Shown: positions 44,372 to 54,658, numbered from the stretch's first letter. The stretch is DNA of 64,000 nucleotides from Natroniella sulfidigena (GCF_023223645.1 NZ_JALKBY010000009.1:1-64000); one strand, 5' to 3'. Numbers and translations are program-made. The notes: generated by a model not told the origin, from the letters alone.

Positions 44372-47300
44372 TTAATATAAATTATTAAGTAGCTTACTAA
44401 CATCAAAGCCCATATTCCCATCTCTAATAAGTTTTTCTATCTTATTAACAGATGTATTAATATTTTCATAGCCATCGTTTTCTGTGAATTGTAAAATCAG
44501 TACATTATTGTTTTGGTTAGATTCATAAACTTTTCTATCATATTCATTTTTTTTAAAAGAAATAACTGCTCCATCATTTATATAATTATTTAATTCATTA
44601 TTAATTTCATATTTATCATTTAGTAATTTTTCTCTTAGATGATCATCAATTATTTTATCCCATTTTTGTTCTTCATACATTTTATATAATTTCATTTTTT
44701 TTGCACTAGCTAAAGCAAATTGCATTATAAAGTTTCTATAAAACTTATTATTGAAGTTATCACCAATTAAATATTCATCTAGTAGTTTTTTAGTTTTAAT
44801 AACTTGATTAACAGCTTTTTTAATGACATTGCTTCTACAATTACCTATCTTAACCTCTATAGGATAATAATGAATTTTTATTGGCTCTGCTTTCCACTCA
44901 ATCCCAACTAATAATAAATCATCACTATAAACACCACTTTTACGAGCATTGAATAATCCTTCACTTAACTTTAAACCAGTTCCTGCTGAGATTCTTAAGA
45001 TTTCTTCTAATGCAATAGGAATCCATAAAATTTCTTCATGATTAAAATAAGCTAATGCTACCTTTATAGCAGATATTATACTTATTTTTTCCCTAGAAAA
45101 TTGATTTTGATTAGAAATTAACCTCAATAACCAATTTCCATTAATTGCATTAAAATTATTAATAATTTTAGAGCAAGTATTTTCAAAAGTCTCAAGCTTC
45201 TCTGTTAAAAATTCATTTATAACCTCTTGATACTGGTTAGATCTTTTAGTAACCGTTATTGCATCATAGCCACTTGAAGACGTATACTGGTCACTATAAT
45301 GAATAATTAGTACATTATCATCATCTGATTCATCTTGAAAAAAACTCAAATCTACTTTGGGTTCTATAAAAGTAACCCAACGAGAATTTTTATAAATTTT
45401 ATCCAAGTCTTGTTTTTTTTCATTAGAAATAGTAGTAACAATACATTGTTCTTTCTCATATGGATCCATATTATTAGCAGTTCTCGCTAATGAATTTAAA
45501 TTAATTGCAGTCTTTAATAAAATGTTTTTATTATCTTCCTTAATGCACTTTGTCCCAAACCCTGTAAGATAAGAATTCTCATGATATACAGAAGATACTC
45601 CAGAAAATAATCCGTTTAATGAGATGCCAGTGCTTATATTATTCATGTTTCTATAAGTTGGTTCAAAATCTTCCTTCATTTCATAAAATGTAATATGACA
45701 ATATTCATAATTGTCTTCAAACTCATTCTTAAAATAAACATGTACATTCGCTCTAAAAATATCTAGTATATATGATTCATCATAATCATCAAAATTAGAT
45801 TGATTTTTAAATCGTTCTTTAACCTTTTCAATCTCATTATATAATGAAAACTCATTTGTTTTGTTATTATCATATATGTATATATCTACTGGTATTAATT
45901 TATCTATTTTATTATCTTTAAATTGTTGCTTATAATACTTCCAAATTGCTTCTAAAACTTCACTACAATTTCCCATATTGATTAAACCTATTTTTATTGA
46001 TGCTTTTTTTAAGGTGAATAAATAAGAAAAATGATTAGTGAATTCTGTAAGTTTTTCATTAACTAACTTAACAATAAATTCTCTAGAATTATTGTTGTTG
46101 TTTTTTCTTGCATTAGTATAATAAGTCCATTCTGGAGAATCGCACTGCCCAATAGGCTTACATATTTCACCTTTTTCTTTTTCAATATAAGGTAGCAAAC
46201 TAATTGGACTTAATCTCTCTAAAATTTTATTACTAATTTTTTCTTTTCCTATTTCCTCATTTAAGACAACTTGATAAGCTACATTTAAAGGATGTAATGG
46301 AGTAAAAATAATTTCTTTTTCACTTACTCCTCTTTCAATAGTCCCTATTTTCATTAAATTTCTTTTACAAGTTTCTAACGCATCTCCTGTTTTAATTTCA
46401 TTAATAGCTTGAAGATAACTATTAATATATTTTTTAGATAATTCAATCAGTTGCTCATTATAATGAGCTAGACTTGGCAACAATTTATTTTTTTTGTAAT
46501 ATTCAATTAAATTCTTATAAGATTCTTCTACTATATTATCTATTTGTAGTGACTGTTCTTTTAAATCATCTTCTTTATAAGATTGACTATAAAATAAAGC
46601 TCCTGATTTAATAATCTCATACTCTAAATTTAGATTATCCCTAAAAGGGGTTTTAGTAAAATATTCTTGATTCCCCTGGATTAATTTTTCTGTTTCTGAA
46701 TTATATTCAAAGTTTTTCTGTTTTTCCCTTTTAAATTTCCAAACATTTAATCCTGAAACGAATTTAGGTTTTTCTATTTCTTGGATAATAGTTAAAGGCA
46801 TAGAAGTATCTAAATAATTTAAATCAATATTTATTTTCTCAACTTCATTTAATTTTGATAAATCATTTTTTATTATAGTTTTATAATTTGGATTGTTGAT
46901 TTTAGCTTCAAAATCTTTTTGATCTATTATTATTTCTTTAGAACTATCTTCATTTGAATTGATAACTATTCCTTCATTACTTTTTATTTTAATCTTATTA
47001 TTATTCTGCCTAGCAGTTAAAGAATAATTAGTTTTTATATCTTGTAGAACAGTTTCATTACATTCTACTACAGCTATTCTCAACTGATGTCTTTTAGAAC
47101 CTTTATGCTTTATTTTTATTATAGCAAATGTAGTCTGATTTACTTTATGGTCAATTTTTACGTTTAATTTATTCTTATCATTATTCCGCCTACAACTACT
47201 TATATTATCTTCTGGCTTATACTCTGGTTTCTCTTTAATTAATCGATCAAATTTGAATTCCAAATTAATCTCTTTATTTTTTTTCGGGTTAAATACAATA

Positions 47301-48244
47301 ATGTGAGAATCCTTTTTTTTAATTCTTTCCCAACATTTAAGTCCCTTTTTAGTTGTTAATTCTTCTTTTTTTAAATATTTTATAGGACTAGCTTTCTTTT
47401 TATTATCTCTAGATTCCTTCACTTCACTATAAGAGACTTTTCCCCATTCTCCTTTAGATAATAAATCCACTCCATCATCATCAAAAGTTTTTTCTAACTC
47501 ATCCTCAATTGCAACATCCTTATACTCATAAATTTGGCTTACTTTTCTAAATAGTTTATTGTTATCTTCTAAACGCTTTTTCATAGCCTTTTCATTATAA
47601 GTATCTAACGTTTCATCAGGAAAAATTTCGAAATCAGAATATTTCTCTTTTGAGATTCCCCCCTTATAAATAACTTCTATTATATCCTGATAAGAAAATA
47701 AAGAGCTATAATCTTCTAATAAATTATCTCTCCTTTTTAACAATGTGAACTCTATTATTTTTTGATCTGCCTTTGATAACTCTTTTTCTTTCATTTGTTC
47801 TTTTATTTCTTTCTTAACAACTTCAAGGTGGAAGGGCATACCTTCTTTATAAAAGCTCTCTGCATCTTTAATACTATCTAGATCTGTGTGATCTATAAAT
47901 AAAATAATCTTGTCTCGTAATTTAGAATGAGTTTTTTTACCAACGCGATTTCTTAAATAAGTTAAAAAATGACTATGAACATTATTAGTAGTTGCTGCTA
48001 TAATTATTTCTTGATCATCTACCCTTATAAGATAAGAACTATAACTATCATTTTCTTCTTCTAACGGTAGATTAAAAGAATATGCACAATCTCTTTCCTT
48101 TAAAGCATTATATAATTTTTTTACTTGTTCCTTTTGATTAAACTGAATGTAAAAACGATCTCCAGGTTTCAAATCCTTACCAACAAAATAATTTTCTATC
48201 TGCTCTGATAAAAATTTATAAAATTTCTTTGACATATTGGGCAT
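44372..48244 (-). CDS. dptH: DNA phosphorothioation-dependent restriction protein DptH
   Basis: Large last subunit of the DptF-DptG-DptH restriction complex (about 1290 aa), which acts on DNA lacking phosphorothioate marks. Called from size, gene order and neighbours. I see no Walker A motif. Two segments stand out: KIILFIDHTDLDSIKD (about 113-130), like a Walker B strand, and VYSDDLLLVGIEW, followed after a hairpin by YYPIEVKIGN (about 1135-1170), whose D...ExK spacing fits a PD-(D/E)xK nuclease core. Start uncertain: ATG 48244 or ATG 48235 (GGTGAT before it). It overlaps the dptG end. Confidence 0.85.
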   Translation of the reverse strand: MPNMSKKFYKFLSEQIENYFVGKDLKPGDRFYIQFNQKEQVKKLYNALKERDCAYSFNLPLEEENDSYSSYLIRVDDQEIIIAATTNNVHSHFLTYLRNRVGKKTHSKLRDKIILFIDHTDLDSIKDAESFYKEGMPFHLEVVKKEIKEQMKEKELSKADQKIIEFTLLKRRDNLLEDYSSLFSYQDIIEVIYKGGISKEKYSDFEIFPDETLDTYNEKAMKKRLEDNNKLFRKVSQIYEYKDVAIEDELEKTFDDDGVDLLSKGEWGKVSYSEVKESRDNKKKASPIKYLKKEELTTKKGLKCWERIKKKDSHIIVFNPKKNKEINLEFKFDRLIKEKPEYKPEDNISSCRRNNDKNKLNVKIDHKVNQTTFAIIKIKHKGSKRHQLRIAVVECNETVLQDIKTNYSLTARQNNNKIKIKSNEGIVINSNEDSSKEIIIDQKDFEAKINNPNYKTIIKNDLSKLNEVEKINIDLNYLDTSMPLTIIQEIEKPKFVSGLNVWKFKREKQKNFEYNSETEKLIQGNQEYFTKTPFRDNLNLEYEIIKSGALFYSQSYKEDDLKEQSLQIDNIVEESYKNLIEYYKKNKLLPSLAHYNEQLIELSKKYINSYLQAINEIKTGDALETCKRNLMKIGTIERGVSEKEIIFTPLHPLNVAYQVVLNEEIGKEKISNKILERLSPISLLPYIEKEKGEICKPIGQCDSPEWTYYTNARKNNNNNSREFIVKLVNEKLTEFTNHFSYLFTLKKASIKIGLINMGNCSEVLEAIWKYYKQQFKDNKIDKLIPVDIYIYDNNKTNEFSLYNEIEKVKERFKNQSNFDDYDESYILDIFRANVHVYFKNEFEDNYEYCHITFYEMKEDFEPTYRNMNNISTGISLNGLFSGVSSVYHENSYLTGFGTKCIKEDNKNILLKTAINLNSLARTANNMDPYEKEQCIVTTISNEKKQDLDKIYKNSRWVTFIEPKVDLSFFQDESDDDNVLIIHYSDQYTSSSGYDAITVTKRSNQYQEVINEFLTEKLETFENTCSKIINNFNAINGNWLLRLISNQNQFSREKISIISAIKVALAYFNHEEILWIPIALEEILRISAGTGLKLSEGLFNARKSGVYSDDLLLVGIEWKAEPIKIHYYPIEVKIGNCRSNVIKKAVNQVIKTKKLLDEYLIGDNFNNKFYRNFIMQFALASAKKMKLYKMYEEQKWDKIIDDHLREKLLNDKYEINNELNNYINDGAVISFKKNEYDRKVYESNQNNNVLILQFTENDGYENINTSVNKIEKLIRDGNMGFDVSKLLNNLY

Positions 48245-49643
48245 CACCACTATCACTTTTTTTCTCTAAAATATTAAGTCTTTCATACAAATTTATAATT
48301 CTCTTTTTAGATTCTTTATCAAAAAACAAACCCCTATTCTCAAATTCTTTAAAAAGATTATTTTGACGAATTTTATTTTTATTTCCTATGCAAACATTAG
48401 TAAAAAATATCAAATACTCTTGATTTAACTTCAATCTATTCCCAAGACTTCCCCATGGCTGTAAAAATTCTTCTTTACAAAAATCTTTAAAACGCTTTTT
48501 ATATCTTCGATAGGCTTCATTGGTTGATGAACTATTTTTAAACTGAAAATTAATTACTTCAAACAACTCTTTTATTTTATCTTCAATAGAATCATTTATA
48601 TCATCTCCCTTATTGGGAAATTTACCCCAAGAAATTTTATTATGATAGTCTTTATATAACTTAATTAATTTATTTAATTCTTCAATAAATTGATCTTTTT
48701 TTTCATCACTCATGCAATTAATTACTTCCTTCTTTAACTCAGCATATAAATAAACTCCCTTATCATCATTACGACTATTTAAAAATTCCAAGCAATTAAC
48801 ATGTGAAAACAATTCTTCAATAACACCGTCTAGAATTCTCCATCCTTTTTCATAACTTTTTCTTGTTTTAGAACTTCTTTCCCAATCTAAATTAAAGTAT
48901 ATTGGATATGGTAACTCATTACCAGCTTTAGCAGTAAACATTTTACTTAGATGGATAGATAATTGGGAAATATAATAGAAATAATAATATTTTAATAATT
49001 TTTCAAAATAATCTTTATTAAACTTATCATCACTTAAAATAAATTCTAGGTCTTTATTAAATAAATCTATAATAAATGAAAGACACTTTTTATATTTATT
49101 GTTTTTCTGTTTATCATCCGTCTCCAAACAAGGCATTGAATCAATCATTAACTTAACTAATATATTATCATTAGATTCTTTATTACACATATCATATATA
49201 TTTTTTCTATTCTTATCATTTAATAACACATTATACAAAAAATTAGCAATTCTTTTTGGTTCTTTATTTTTTTCAATATAAATATAATTAAACGCTTTTG
49301 GATGAAAAATTTCTAAACTATGATCATCAAAAAACAATTTATTTATAAGGTCTCTTAACTGTTCCTTTAATTGTTCTCTGTTATTAGTTACTTCAACTTT
49401 TTTAATTACTGAGTTTATAATTTCATTTGGTTTATGTTCTTGATCTAGTACTTTACCAAATATTAATCGAAAAAACTCTGCTAAAATAAATTTAAAATCA
49501 AGACTACTTTTAGGAAAATGACTTGTTACATAGGGAAATATATTGGCTTGTTTTCCACTATCATGCTTAAAATTAATCCATTCTCCATCTTCTTTTATGA
49601 TATTAAAAGTATTCTTTATTCTTTCTATATCTAATACATTCAT
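48216..49643 (-). CDS. dptG: DNA phosphorothioation-dependent restriction protein DptG
   Basis: Middle subunit of the phosphorothioate-dependent restriction complex, 475 aa, largely helical and charged, without an enzymatic motif that I can see. Identity rests on length, on its position between DptF (with a P-loop) and DptH, and on linked dnd genes. ATG behind AAGGAGGTGAAG. It starts four bases after dptF and overlaps dptH, so the three proteins are made together. Confidence 0.85.
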   Translation of the reverse strand: MNVLDIERIKNTFNIIKEDGEWINFKHDSGKQANIFPYVTSHFPKSSLDFKFILAEFFRLIFGKVLDQEHKPNEIINSVIKKVEVTNNREQLKEQLRDLINKLFFDDHSLEIFHPKAFNYIYIEKNKEPKRIANFLYNVLLNDKNRKNIYDMCNKESNDNILVKLMIDSMPCLETDDKQKNNKYKKCLSFIIDLFNKDLEFILSDDKFNKDYFEKLLKYYYFYYISQLSIHLSKMFTAKAGNELPYPIYFNLDWERSSKTRKSYEKGWRILDGVIEELFSHVNCLEFLNSRNDDKGVYLYAELKKEVINCMSDEKKDQFIEELNKLIKLYKDYHNKISWGKFPNKGDDINDSIEDKIKELFEVINFQFKNSSSTNEAYRRYKKRFKDFCKEEFLQPWGSLGNRLKLNQEYLIFFTNVCIGNKNKIRQNNLFKEFENRGLFFDKESKKRIINLYERLNILEKKSDSGDAQYVKEIL

Positions 49644-49647
49644 ACAA

Positions 49648-51483
49648 TTACTTCACCTCCTTGAATTCATAATCTTCAAATTCCTTATTATAAACAAGTT
49701 TATATTTTTTTTCACTTCGTAAATGTTCAATATGCATTTCATCATTTATATTTTTGCTTTCCAATAATTCTTCTATAAATCGAACAAAATTAACAAAGTT
49801 GTTTCTGTCTTTTTTATTTGGTCGATATCCTTTATTAATTTTTTCTATTAATTTATATAATGAAAAATCTATAGATACTGTACTATTACTTCCAGGATCA
49901 GCTGTATAAGATAAATAAAAAACAGAGAGAAATTTATGTAATTCCTTCAAATCTTCTAGAGGAACTTCTTTATCAAATGATTTATCAAGTTTAGGACGAA
50001 TTTCTACTTCTTTACTTATTATATAATCAGATTGAATTTTCCCTGGTGAAATATTAATTAATTTATTTAAATTTCTTCCATTCCATGCATAAATAGTATC
50101 TTCTACTTTATTATAAAGTGATTTCAAATTCTTTTTTACTTCTTTATCATCATTATAATAGTACTTATTCCAATAATATAAATCTTTCATATAATTACTG
50201 TATATATCATCTTTTAAATTTAATAGGCCCGATTTAGGTATAAATTTATAAAAACGAATAAATGACTTCAAAAAAGTTTGCTTCAACTTTATTTCATTCT
50301 TTGCTACACAATCCTCTTCTAGTATATTCTCATTAATAAACAATCTTTTTAAATAATCATATTTTTCAAAATTGATATGCTCTTTAAACATTTCAGAAAT
50401 ACTTTTGATATTATTAAAACGTATGATTTTTTCATCTAATTCTTCTGTTCTTATTGTAATTGGATCTAATTTTGACATATTATTAAAAATAAAAGATAAA
50501 TCTTCATGTTCATATAAAGACATTGGAATTAAGGTGGAAATATACTTTATAAATCGTTTAAAATTAATATCTTTTTTTAAATCTTTATGTAAAGTTGATA
50601 TATTATAACTACATACAATAATATCATATATAAAATTTAATAAATCCCTTGTCGAAATAATTACTTTAAATTTAATCATTATTTGTATTAATAAATCAAT
50701 TATCTTTTTTCGAATACTTTCATCTTGTAGAAATTCATAATTAAATTTTACTGGACATTTATCTTTATATTTACAACTCTGACATCTCTCTTTATATTTT
50801 TTATAGAAAATATTAGTAGATTTTTTTTGTACAACTTTATTAAATAAATCTTCCATATATTTAGATCTTGGTCCTTCTTTTGTTAAATTATATAAATGAT
50901 AATCACTAAAATTTATAAATTGAAACTGACTACCTTTATCAAAGATTTCATTTTCTTTTTTAGGAGTTTTACTTAACTCTAAGATTTTTTTATCTTTTAC
51001 ATAAGCTTTTAATATTTTAAAGTCTTTTTCATATTCTGATTCGATAAAATTATTTAATGTTCCTAAATTAATTAAAAGAATAGTTTTTTGTTGAGAATTT
51101 ATATTTAAATTCTTATCAGAAAAATCTTTTAAAACTTTTTCCTTTAGAGTATCCTTATCAGTCTTTTTTGGTGAAAAACTTTCAGTAGCATCATTATGTA
51201 TATAAAAATTATCTTCATTTAAAATATCACTATGATGTTTCTTTAAATAAGAAATTATATGAGATTTTCCATCCCCTACATTCCCACAAACTAAAATCAG
51301 TTGAGATTTATCTAATTCATAAGACTTTTTTATTAATTCCATCAAGTCACCTTCAACTTTTCTTTTCACATGCATATATTCCTTGAAGTCACTAAGTGGT
51401 TCTAAATCTTCTATTGCTTCATTAGCAGACACTTTTATTTTCTTTAACTCTTCTATTAAACAACTATTAATTTCACTCAACAT
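49648..51483 (-). CDS. dptF: DNA phosphorothioation-dependent restriction protein DptF (ATPase)
   Basis: P-loop ATPase subunit of the restriction complex, about 611 aa. ILVCGNVGDGKSHIISYL (about 65-80) is the Walker A motif. CQSCKYKDKC (about 235-245) is a likely zinc-binding cluster, also typical of DptF. Start ATG 51483 behind AGGAAGG; a GTG two codons upstream is also open. First gene of dptF-G-H, with its own promoter, so it can be expressed apart from the four-gene module to its right. Confidence 0.9.
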   Translation of the reverse strand: MLSEINSCLIEELKKIKVSANEAIEDLEPLSDFKEYMHVKRKVEGDLMELIKKSYELDKSQLILVCGNVGDGKSHIISYLKKHHSDILNEDNFYIHNDATESFSPKKTDKDTLKEKVLKDFSDKNLNINSQQKTILLINLGTLNNFIESEYEKDFKILKAYVKDKKILELSKTPKKENEIFDKGSQFQFINFSDYHLYNLTKEGPRSKYMEDLFNKVVQKKSTNIFYKKYKERCQSCKYKDKCPVKFNYEFLQDESIRKKIIDLLIQIMIKFKVIISTRDLLNFIYDIIVCSYNISTLHKDLKKDINFKRFIKYISTLIPMSLYEHEDLSFIFNNMSKLDPITIRTEELDEKIIRFNNIKSISEMFKEHINFEKYDYLKRLFINENILEEDCVAKNEIKLKQTFLKSFIRFYKFIPKSGLLNLKDDIYSNYMKDLYYWNKYYYNDDKEVKKNLKSLYNKVEDTIYAWNGRNLNKLINISPGKIQSDYIISKEVEIRPKLDKSFDKEVPLEDLKELHKFLSVFYLSYTADPGSNSTVSIDFSLYKLIEKINKGYRPNKKDRNNFVNFVRFIEELLESKNINDEMHIEHLRSEKKYKLVYNKEFEDYEFKEVK

Positions 51484-51629
51484 AAACACCTTCCTAACAA
51501 ATATTAATTAGTGCTAGCCTCTAAACTAAATTTCATTTATTAACTGCTTGAAGGTTTTTGCAATACTCCGCTAGTAATTCAAATACAATATCAACTATCC
51601 GATTTTAAATATCATTAATTTTTCGATAA

Positions 51630-51659
51630 ATTTTATCTAACTATTTTATTTATTGTCAA
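51630..51659 (-). promoter_or_regulatory. Promoter of dptFGH
   Basis: TTGACA (51654-51659), an 18-base spacer and TAAAAT (51630-51635) on the minus strand, about 140 bases upstream of dptF. Confidence 0.65.
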
Positions 51660-51944
51660 CCTTATAATTACATATTCTATAATTAGTTCCAATTCCCTTG
51701 CTAATAATCTGATTTTTTTATATTAAAATTTACATTTCCAATTTGAGAAAATATAAATTAATATTATATAACTCGTTCTATGTATTTATTTGTTAATATT
51801 AACCAAAAAACAAAATTAAAAAAGATACAAAACTATCTTTAAATATGCTTCATGGGCTTAGAAACATTATAAATGATAATAATTTAACATTATAATTTAG
51901 TTACATAAATAAAGTTAATATATAGAATACAAAAAATCATATAA

Positions 51945-52045
51945 CTTATAAAAACAGACATCTGTACCTATCCCTAATAGACATATAATCAGGGACGACC
52001 TACCAGTTCTAGCGAACTCATCATAAAAACCTCGGATCGCTCATA
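51945..52045 (-). other. Structured intergenic segment with terminator hairpin
   Basis: On the minus strand this segment has more GC than its surroundings and several short hairpins in a row: GTTCGCTAGAAC, CCCTGAT...ATTAGGG, and ACAGATGTCTGT followed by TTTTTAT (51945-51965), a probable terminator. It lies after the small phosphorothioation-associated gene and before the dptF promoter. It may be a 3' UTR with terminator or a small RNA. No ORF is present in 51490-52141. Confidence 0.4.
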
Positions 52046-52141
52046 CAAAAAATTAAAAATCATTACTGTTTTCCATATAAGTTATTTTTAAAGTTTTTCT
52101 TACCTAATCACTTTTTGATAATATAGGATTATCAATTTATA

Positions 52142-52543
52142 TCATGAATAATTAACTAAAATTTCCTCAACAACATTAACAATTCCTTCACCTTGCTTAT
52201 TAACCAACTCATATAACTCATCTATCCCTGCATTAGCAAACTCCTCTATCAACCCTAAAACATCTGTACTTTCTAAAGCCTCTACATCTTGATAATAATC
52301 CAAGAAAATTGAATATAATAGCGTTAAATCATGTTCATTAAACACCCCCTTATCAAATATATCTCTTCCATTCTTAACCTCTCTTTTTTCTCCTGAATTA
52401 TAACCCATTATAGCTGCAACCATAAATATATCTTTCATACTAGAAAAAACAGAATCCCCATGAACATCAGACCCTTTTAATTCCCTAAATTTATTATGCT
52501 TTCCATCATCTATATATACTTTTCTTCTTATATATTCATCCAT
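52142..52543 (-). CDS. Small DNA phosphorothioation-associated protein (dnd_assoc_4-like)
   Basis: A 133-aa acidic protein. The N-terminus IRRKVYIDDGKHNKFRELKG followed by FSSMKDIFMVAAIMGYNSGEK resembles the family I recall as DNA phosphorothioation-associated protein 4. ATG overlaps the stop of the DndD-like gene (TAATG). Last of four coupled genes. Role unknown; a regulatory or targeting subunit is plausible. Confidence 0.7.
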   Translation of the reverse strand: MDEYIRRKVYIDDGKHNKFRELKGSDVHGDSVFSSMKDIFMVAAIMGYNSGEKREVKNGRDIFDKGVFNEHDLTLLYSIFLDYYQDVEALESTDVLGLIEEFANAGIDELYELVNKQGEGIVNVVEEILVNYS

Positions 52544-54495
52544 TATAAATCCCTCACTATTTTAGTATTTCCAGTTTGATCATTATATCTTAAGGTGTAT
52601 TCTTGATCAATTTTATTTTGTAACATTGCTCTATTATTTTCATCTAATTCTTCATCTGTTACAAATAAAACTAACTGTGATGTCAACTCTGGAATAGTAT
52701 CTACAATATTCTTTCTATGCTCACTATCTAATCTACCAAAAGGAGTATCCATAACTAATGGAGCTTCCCCCTCAGATACCTTAGAAAGTCCCAAAATAAA
52801 AGCTAAACTTAAAACTTGTCTTTCTCCAGCAGAAATCTCACTTCTAGAATCTTCATCACCAAATCTATCAACTAATTTCAACTGATAATCTTCATCTAAT
52901 ATAACTTTTGAAAAACTTTGTTTTTTTCGAATTAGTTTCTGAAAAATATCACTTGATTTCTCTTCTATTTTTAGTCTCATCTCTTCCGCAAACTTATTAT
53001 ATATATCCTCCAAAGCTTTAGAACTCTTTTCAGAAATTAACTTCTTTTGTTTTAAATCTTCCATTTCTTTTTCTAAAGATTTTTCTTTTTCTATCTCATC
53101 TTGAATTTCCTCGATATCATCTGATAACTCATTTATTTTATCTTCTAATATATTAATCTGTTCTTTAAGTTTACCCTTATCCTCTAATAAAGAGTTTCTT
53201 CCTTCCTCTAATTTTGATACATTTTCTCTTTCATTTTCAGTAAGTTGACTGCTAATCTCATTTTCCTGAGCTTTAAAATAATCTATTTTTTCTTGTAAAT
53301 TTCTAATTTTGTTATGCTTTTCTCTAATATCTTTTAATAAATCATTCTTCTTCTGTATTACTGCTTTAAGGCTAGCTTTTAAGTCTATTAAGAAACTTTC
53401 ATTACTTTCTTTTTCACCACCTTTAGAAATCAAATCTACTAATTCCCTATATTCATTTGTACCTCTCTCAATATCTCTACCACAAATACAAATTTCTTCT
53501 TTGATGATTTTTTGACATAACTTTTTTAATGTCCCAGAAGGTATCTTATTATCTTTTACTATATTATCCAGAAATTTTTCCATATTATTTAATATTTTAG
53601 ATCCAAAGATTATACTTGACTTAGAAAGATTATCTTTTAACTTGTTTTTATATTCTTTTAAATCATTCTTTAATCTCTTTATTTCACTTCGGATTTTATT
53701 TCTTCGATCTATTAAATCTTTAATTTCTTTAATTTCACTTTGCTTTTTCTCAATCTCATTAATCTGTCTCTGACATTCTTTTAACTCATCTTTCTTATCA
53801 TTCAATTCATTTAATTTATTTTCTTTTTCCCTCTTATATTTTTCTTCTTTATTTAATAGTACCTTTAAATTTCCACTACTATAATTTTTAAGTTCTCTAG
53901 AATATTCATAAGCTATATCTTTAAAATGTTTCTTTCCTCTTTCAATAACTTCTAATTTAAGTACATTTCTAACAGCATTCCAGACTTCATCTTTATGCTC
54001 AGGTCTTGCAAATTCATCAATCTTTTCTCCATCAAACAGAAAATAATTTCTAACATTAGATGGTAAAATTAAATTCAATTTAATTAAGGGATCTGGTACT
54101 TTCTCTTGGCTATCAGATCCACGATTAATCTCAAACATCTCTACTTCACTTGAACCTTGTGAAATATAACTATCCTCAGCTTCTTTTTTAACACTAATTC
54201 TTCTTATCATTAAATAACTGCTTGTCCTATGTCTAAAATTAATTGAAACTTTAACTTCTACATTTGAATTAATATCAGCTTCTTTTAAAGCATTCTTATT
54301 TACAATTTGTCCTTCAATATCTATAACATTTTCTCCATATAAACACCAATTAATAGCCTTAAAAAAATTAGTTTTCCCCGCTCCATTTTTACCATTTATT
54401 ATAGTTACATTTTTTTCTCCCAATCCAGAAAATTTTACTTCTTGTTCCCCATAATACTGCTTAAAATTCAATAACTTCATAGAATTAATTATCAT
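52543..54495 (-). CDS. DndD-like SMC-type ATPase of the helicase module
   Basis: A 650-aa ABC/SMC ATPase. Walker A GKNGAGKT (35-42); a long coiled coil (about 190-540) interrupted by a Cys pair (EEICICGRDI) at the hinge, as in zinc hooks; signature ISAGERQVLSLAF (about 560); Walker B PLVMDTPFGRLDSEHR. It resembles DndD but belongs to the leftward module; the true dndD lies at 58842. ATG overlaps the preceding 56-codon gene by 11 bases. It probably opens or scans DNA with the PLD-helicase. Confidence 0.85.
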   Translation of the reverse strand: MIINSMKLLNFKQYYGEQEVKFSGLGEKNVTIINGKNGAGKTNFFKAINWCLYGENVIDIEGQIVNKNALKEADINSNVEVKVSINFRHRTSSYLMIRRISVKKEAEDSYISQGSSEVEMFEINRGSDSQEKVPDPLIKLNLILPSNVRNYFLFDGEKIDEFARPEHKDEVWNAVRNVLKLEVIERGKKHFKDIAYEYSRELKNYSSGNLKVLLNKEEKYKREKENKLNELNDKKDELKECQRQINEIEKKQSEIKEIKDLIDRRNKIRSEIKRLKNDLKEYKNKLKDNLSKSSIIFGSKILNNMEKFLDNIVKDNKIPSGTLKKLCQKIIKEEICICGRDIERGTNEYRELVDLISKGGEKESNESFLIDLKASLKAVIQKKNDLLKDIREKHNKIRNLQEKIDYFKAQENEISSQLTENERENVSKLEEGRNSLLEDKGKLKEQINILEDKINELSDDIEEIQDEIEKEKSLEKEMEDLKQKKLISEKSSKALEDIYNKFAEEMRLKIEEKSSDIFQKLIRKKQSFSKVILDEDYQLKLVDRFGDEDSRSEISAGERQVLSLAFILGLSKVSEGEAPLVMDTPFGRLDSEHRKNIVDTIPELTSQLVLFVTDEELDENNRAMLQNKIDQEYTLRYNDQTGNTKIVRDL

Positions 54496-54655
54496 CGGCT
54501 ACCACCTCATCAATAATTTCTTTTAAATCTTGTTTAATACCTACTGGATTGATAAGACTAATCTTTTCTTCTTCCTTCTCTAATGCTTTTAAAACTGTTT
54601 TCTTTATTTTATCTTCATAAGCATTTAATAGTTCTTCAATTCTTTTATTACTCAT
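54485..54655 (-). CDS. 56-aa helical protein of the phosphorothioation module
   Basis: A small gene with ATG three bases after the helicase stop (site GAGGTG) and an 11-base overlap with the next gene. The product starts MSNKRIEELLNAYEDKIKKT and is entirely helical and charged. It resembles the short proteins annotated as DNA modification system-associated. Its tight coupling on both sides shows it is real. It may bridge the helicase and the ATPase. Confidence 0.75.
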   Translation of the reverse strand: MSNKRIEELLNAYEDKIKKTVLKALEKEEEKISLINPVGIKQDLKEIIDEVVADDN

Positions 54656-54658
54656 ATA

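Noticed and set aside
51945-52045. Possible IS200/IS605 end or omega-RNA
   Set aside because: The hairpins looked suggestive, but there is no TnpA/TnpB gene or remnant nearby and no motif I can match.
52543-54495. Reading this gene as the true dndD
   Set aside because: A better dndD overlaps dndC and dndE at 58842-60878; this one is coupled to the helicase module.
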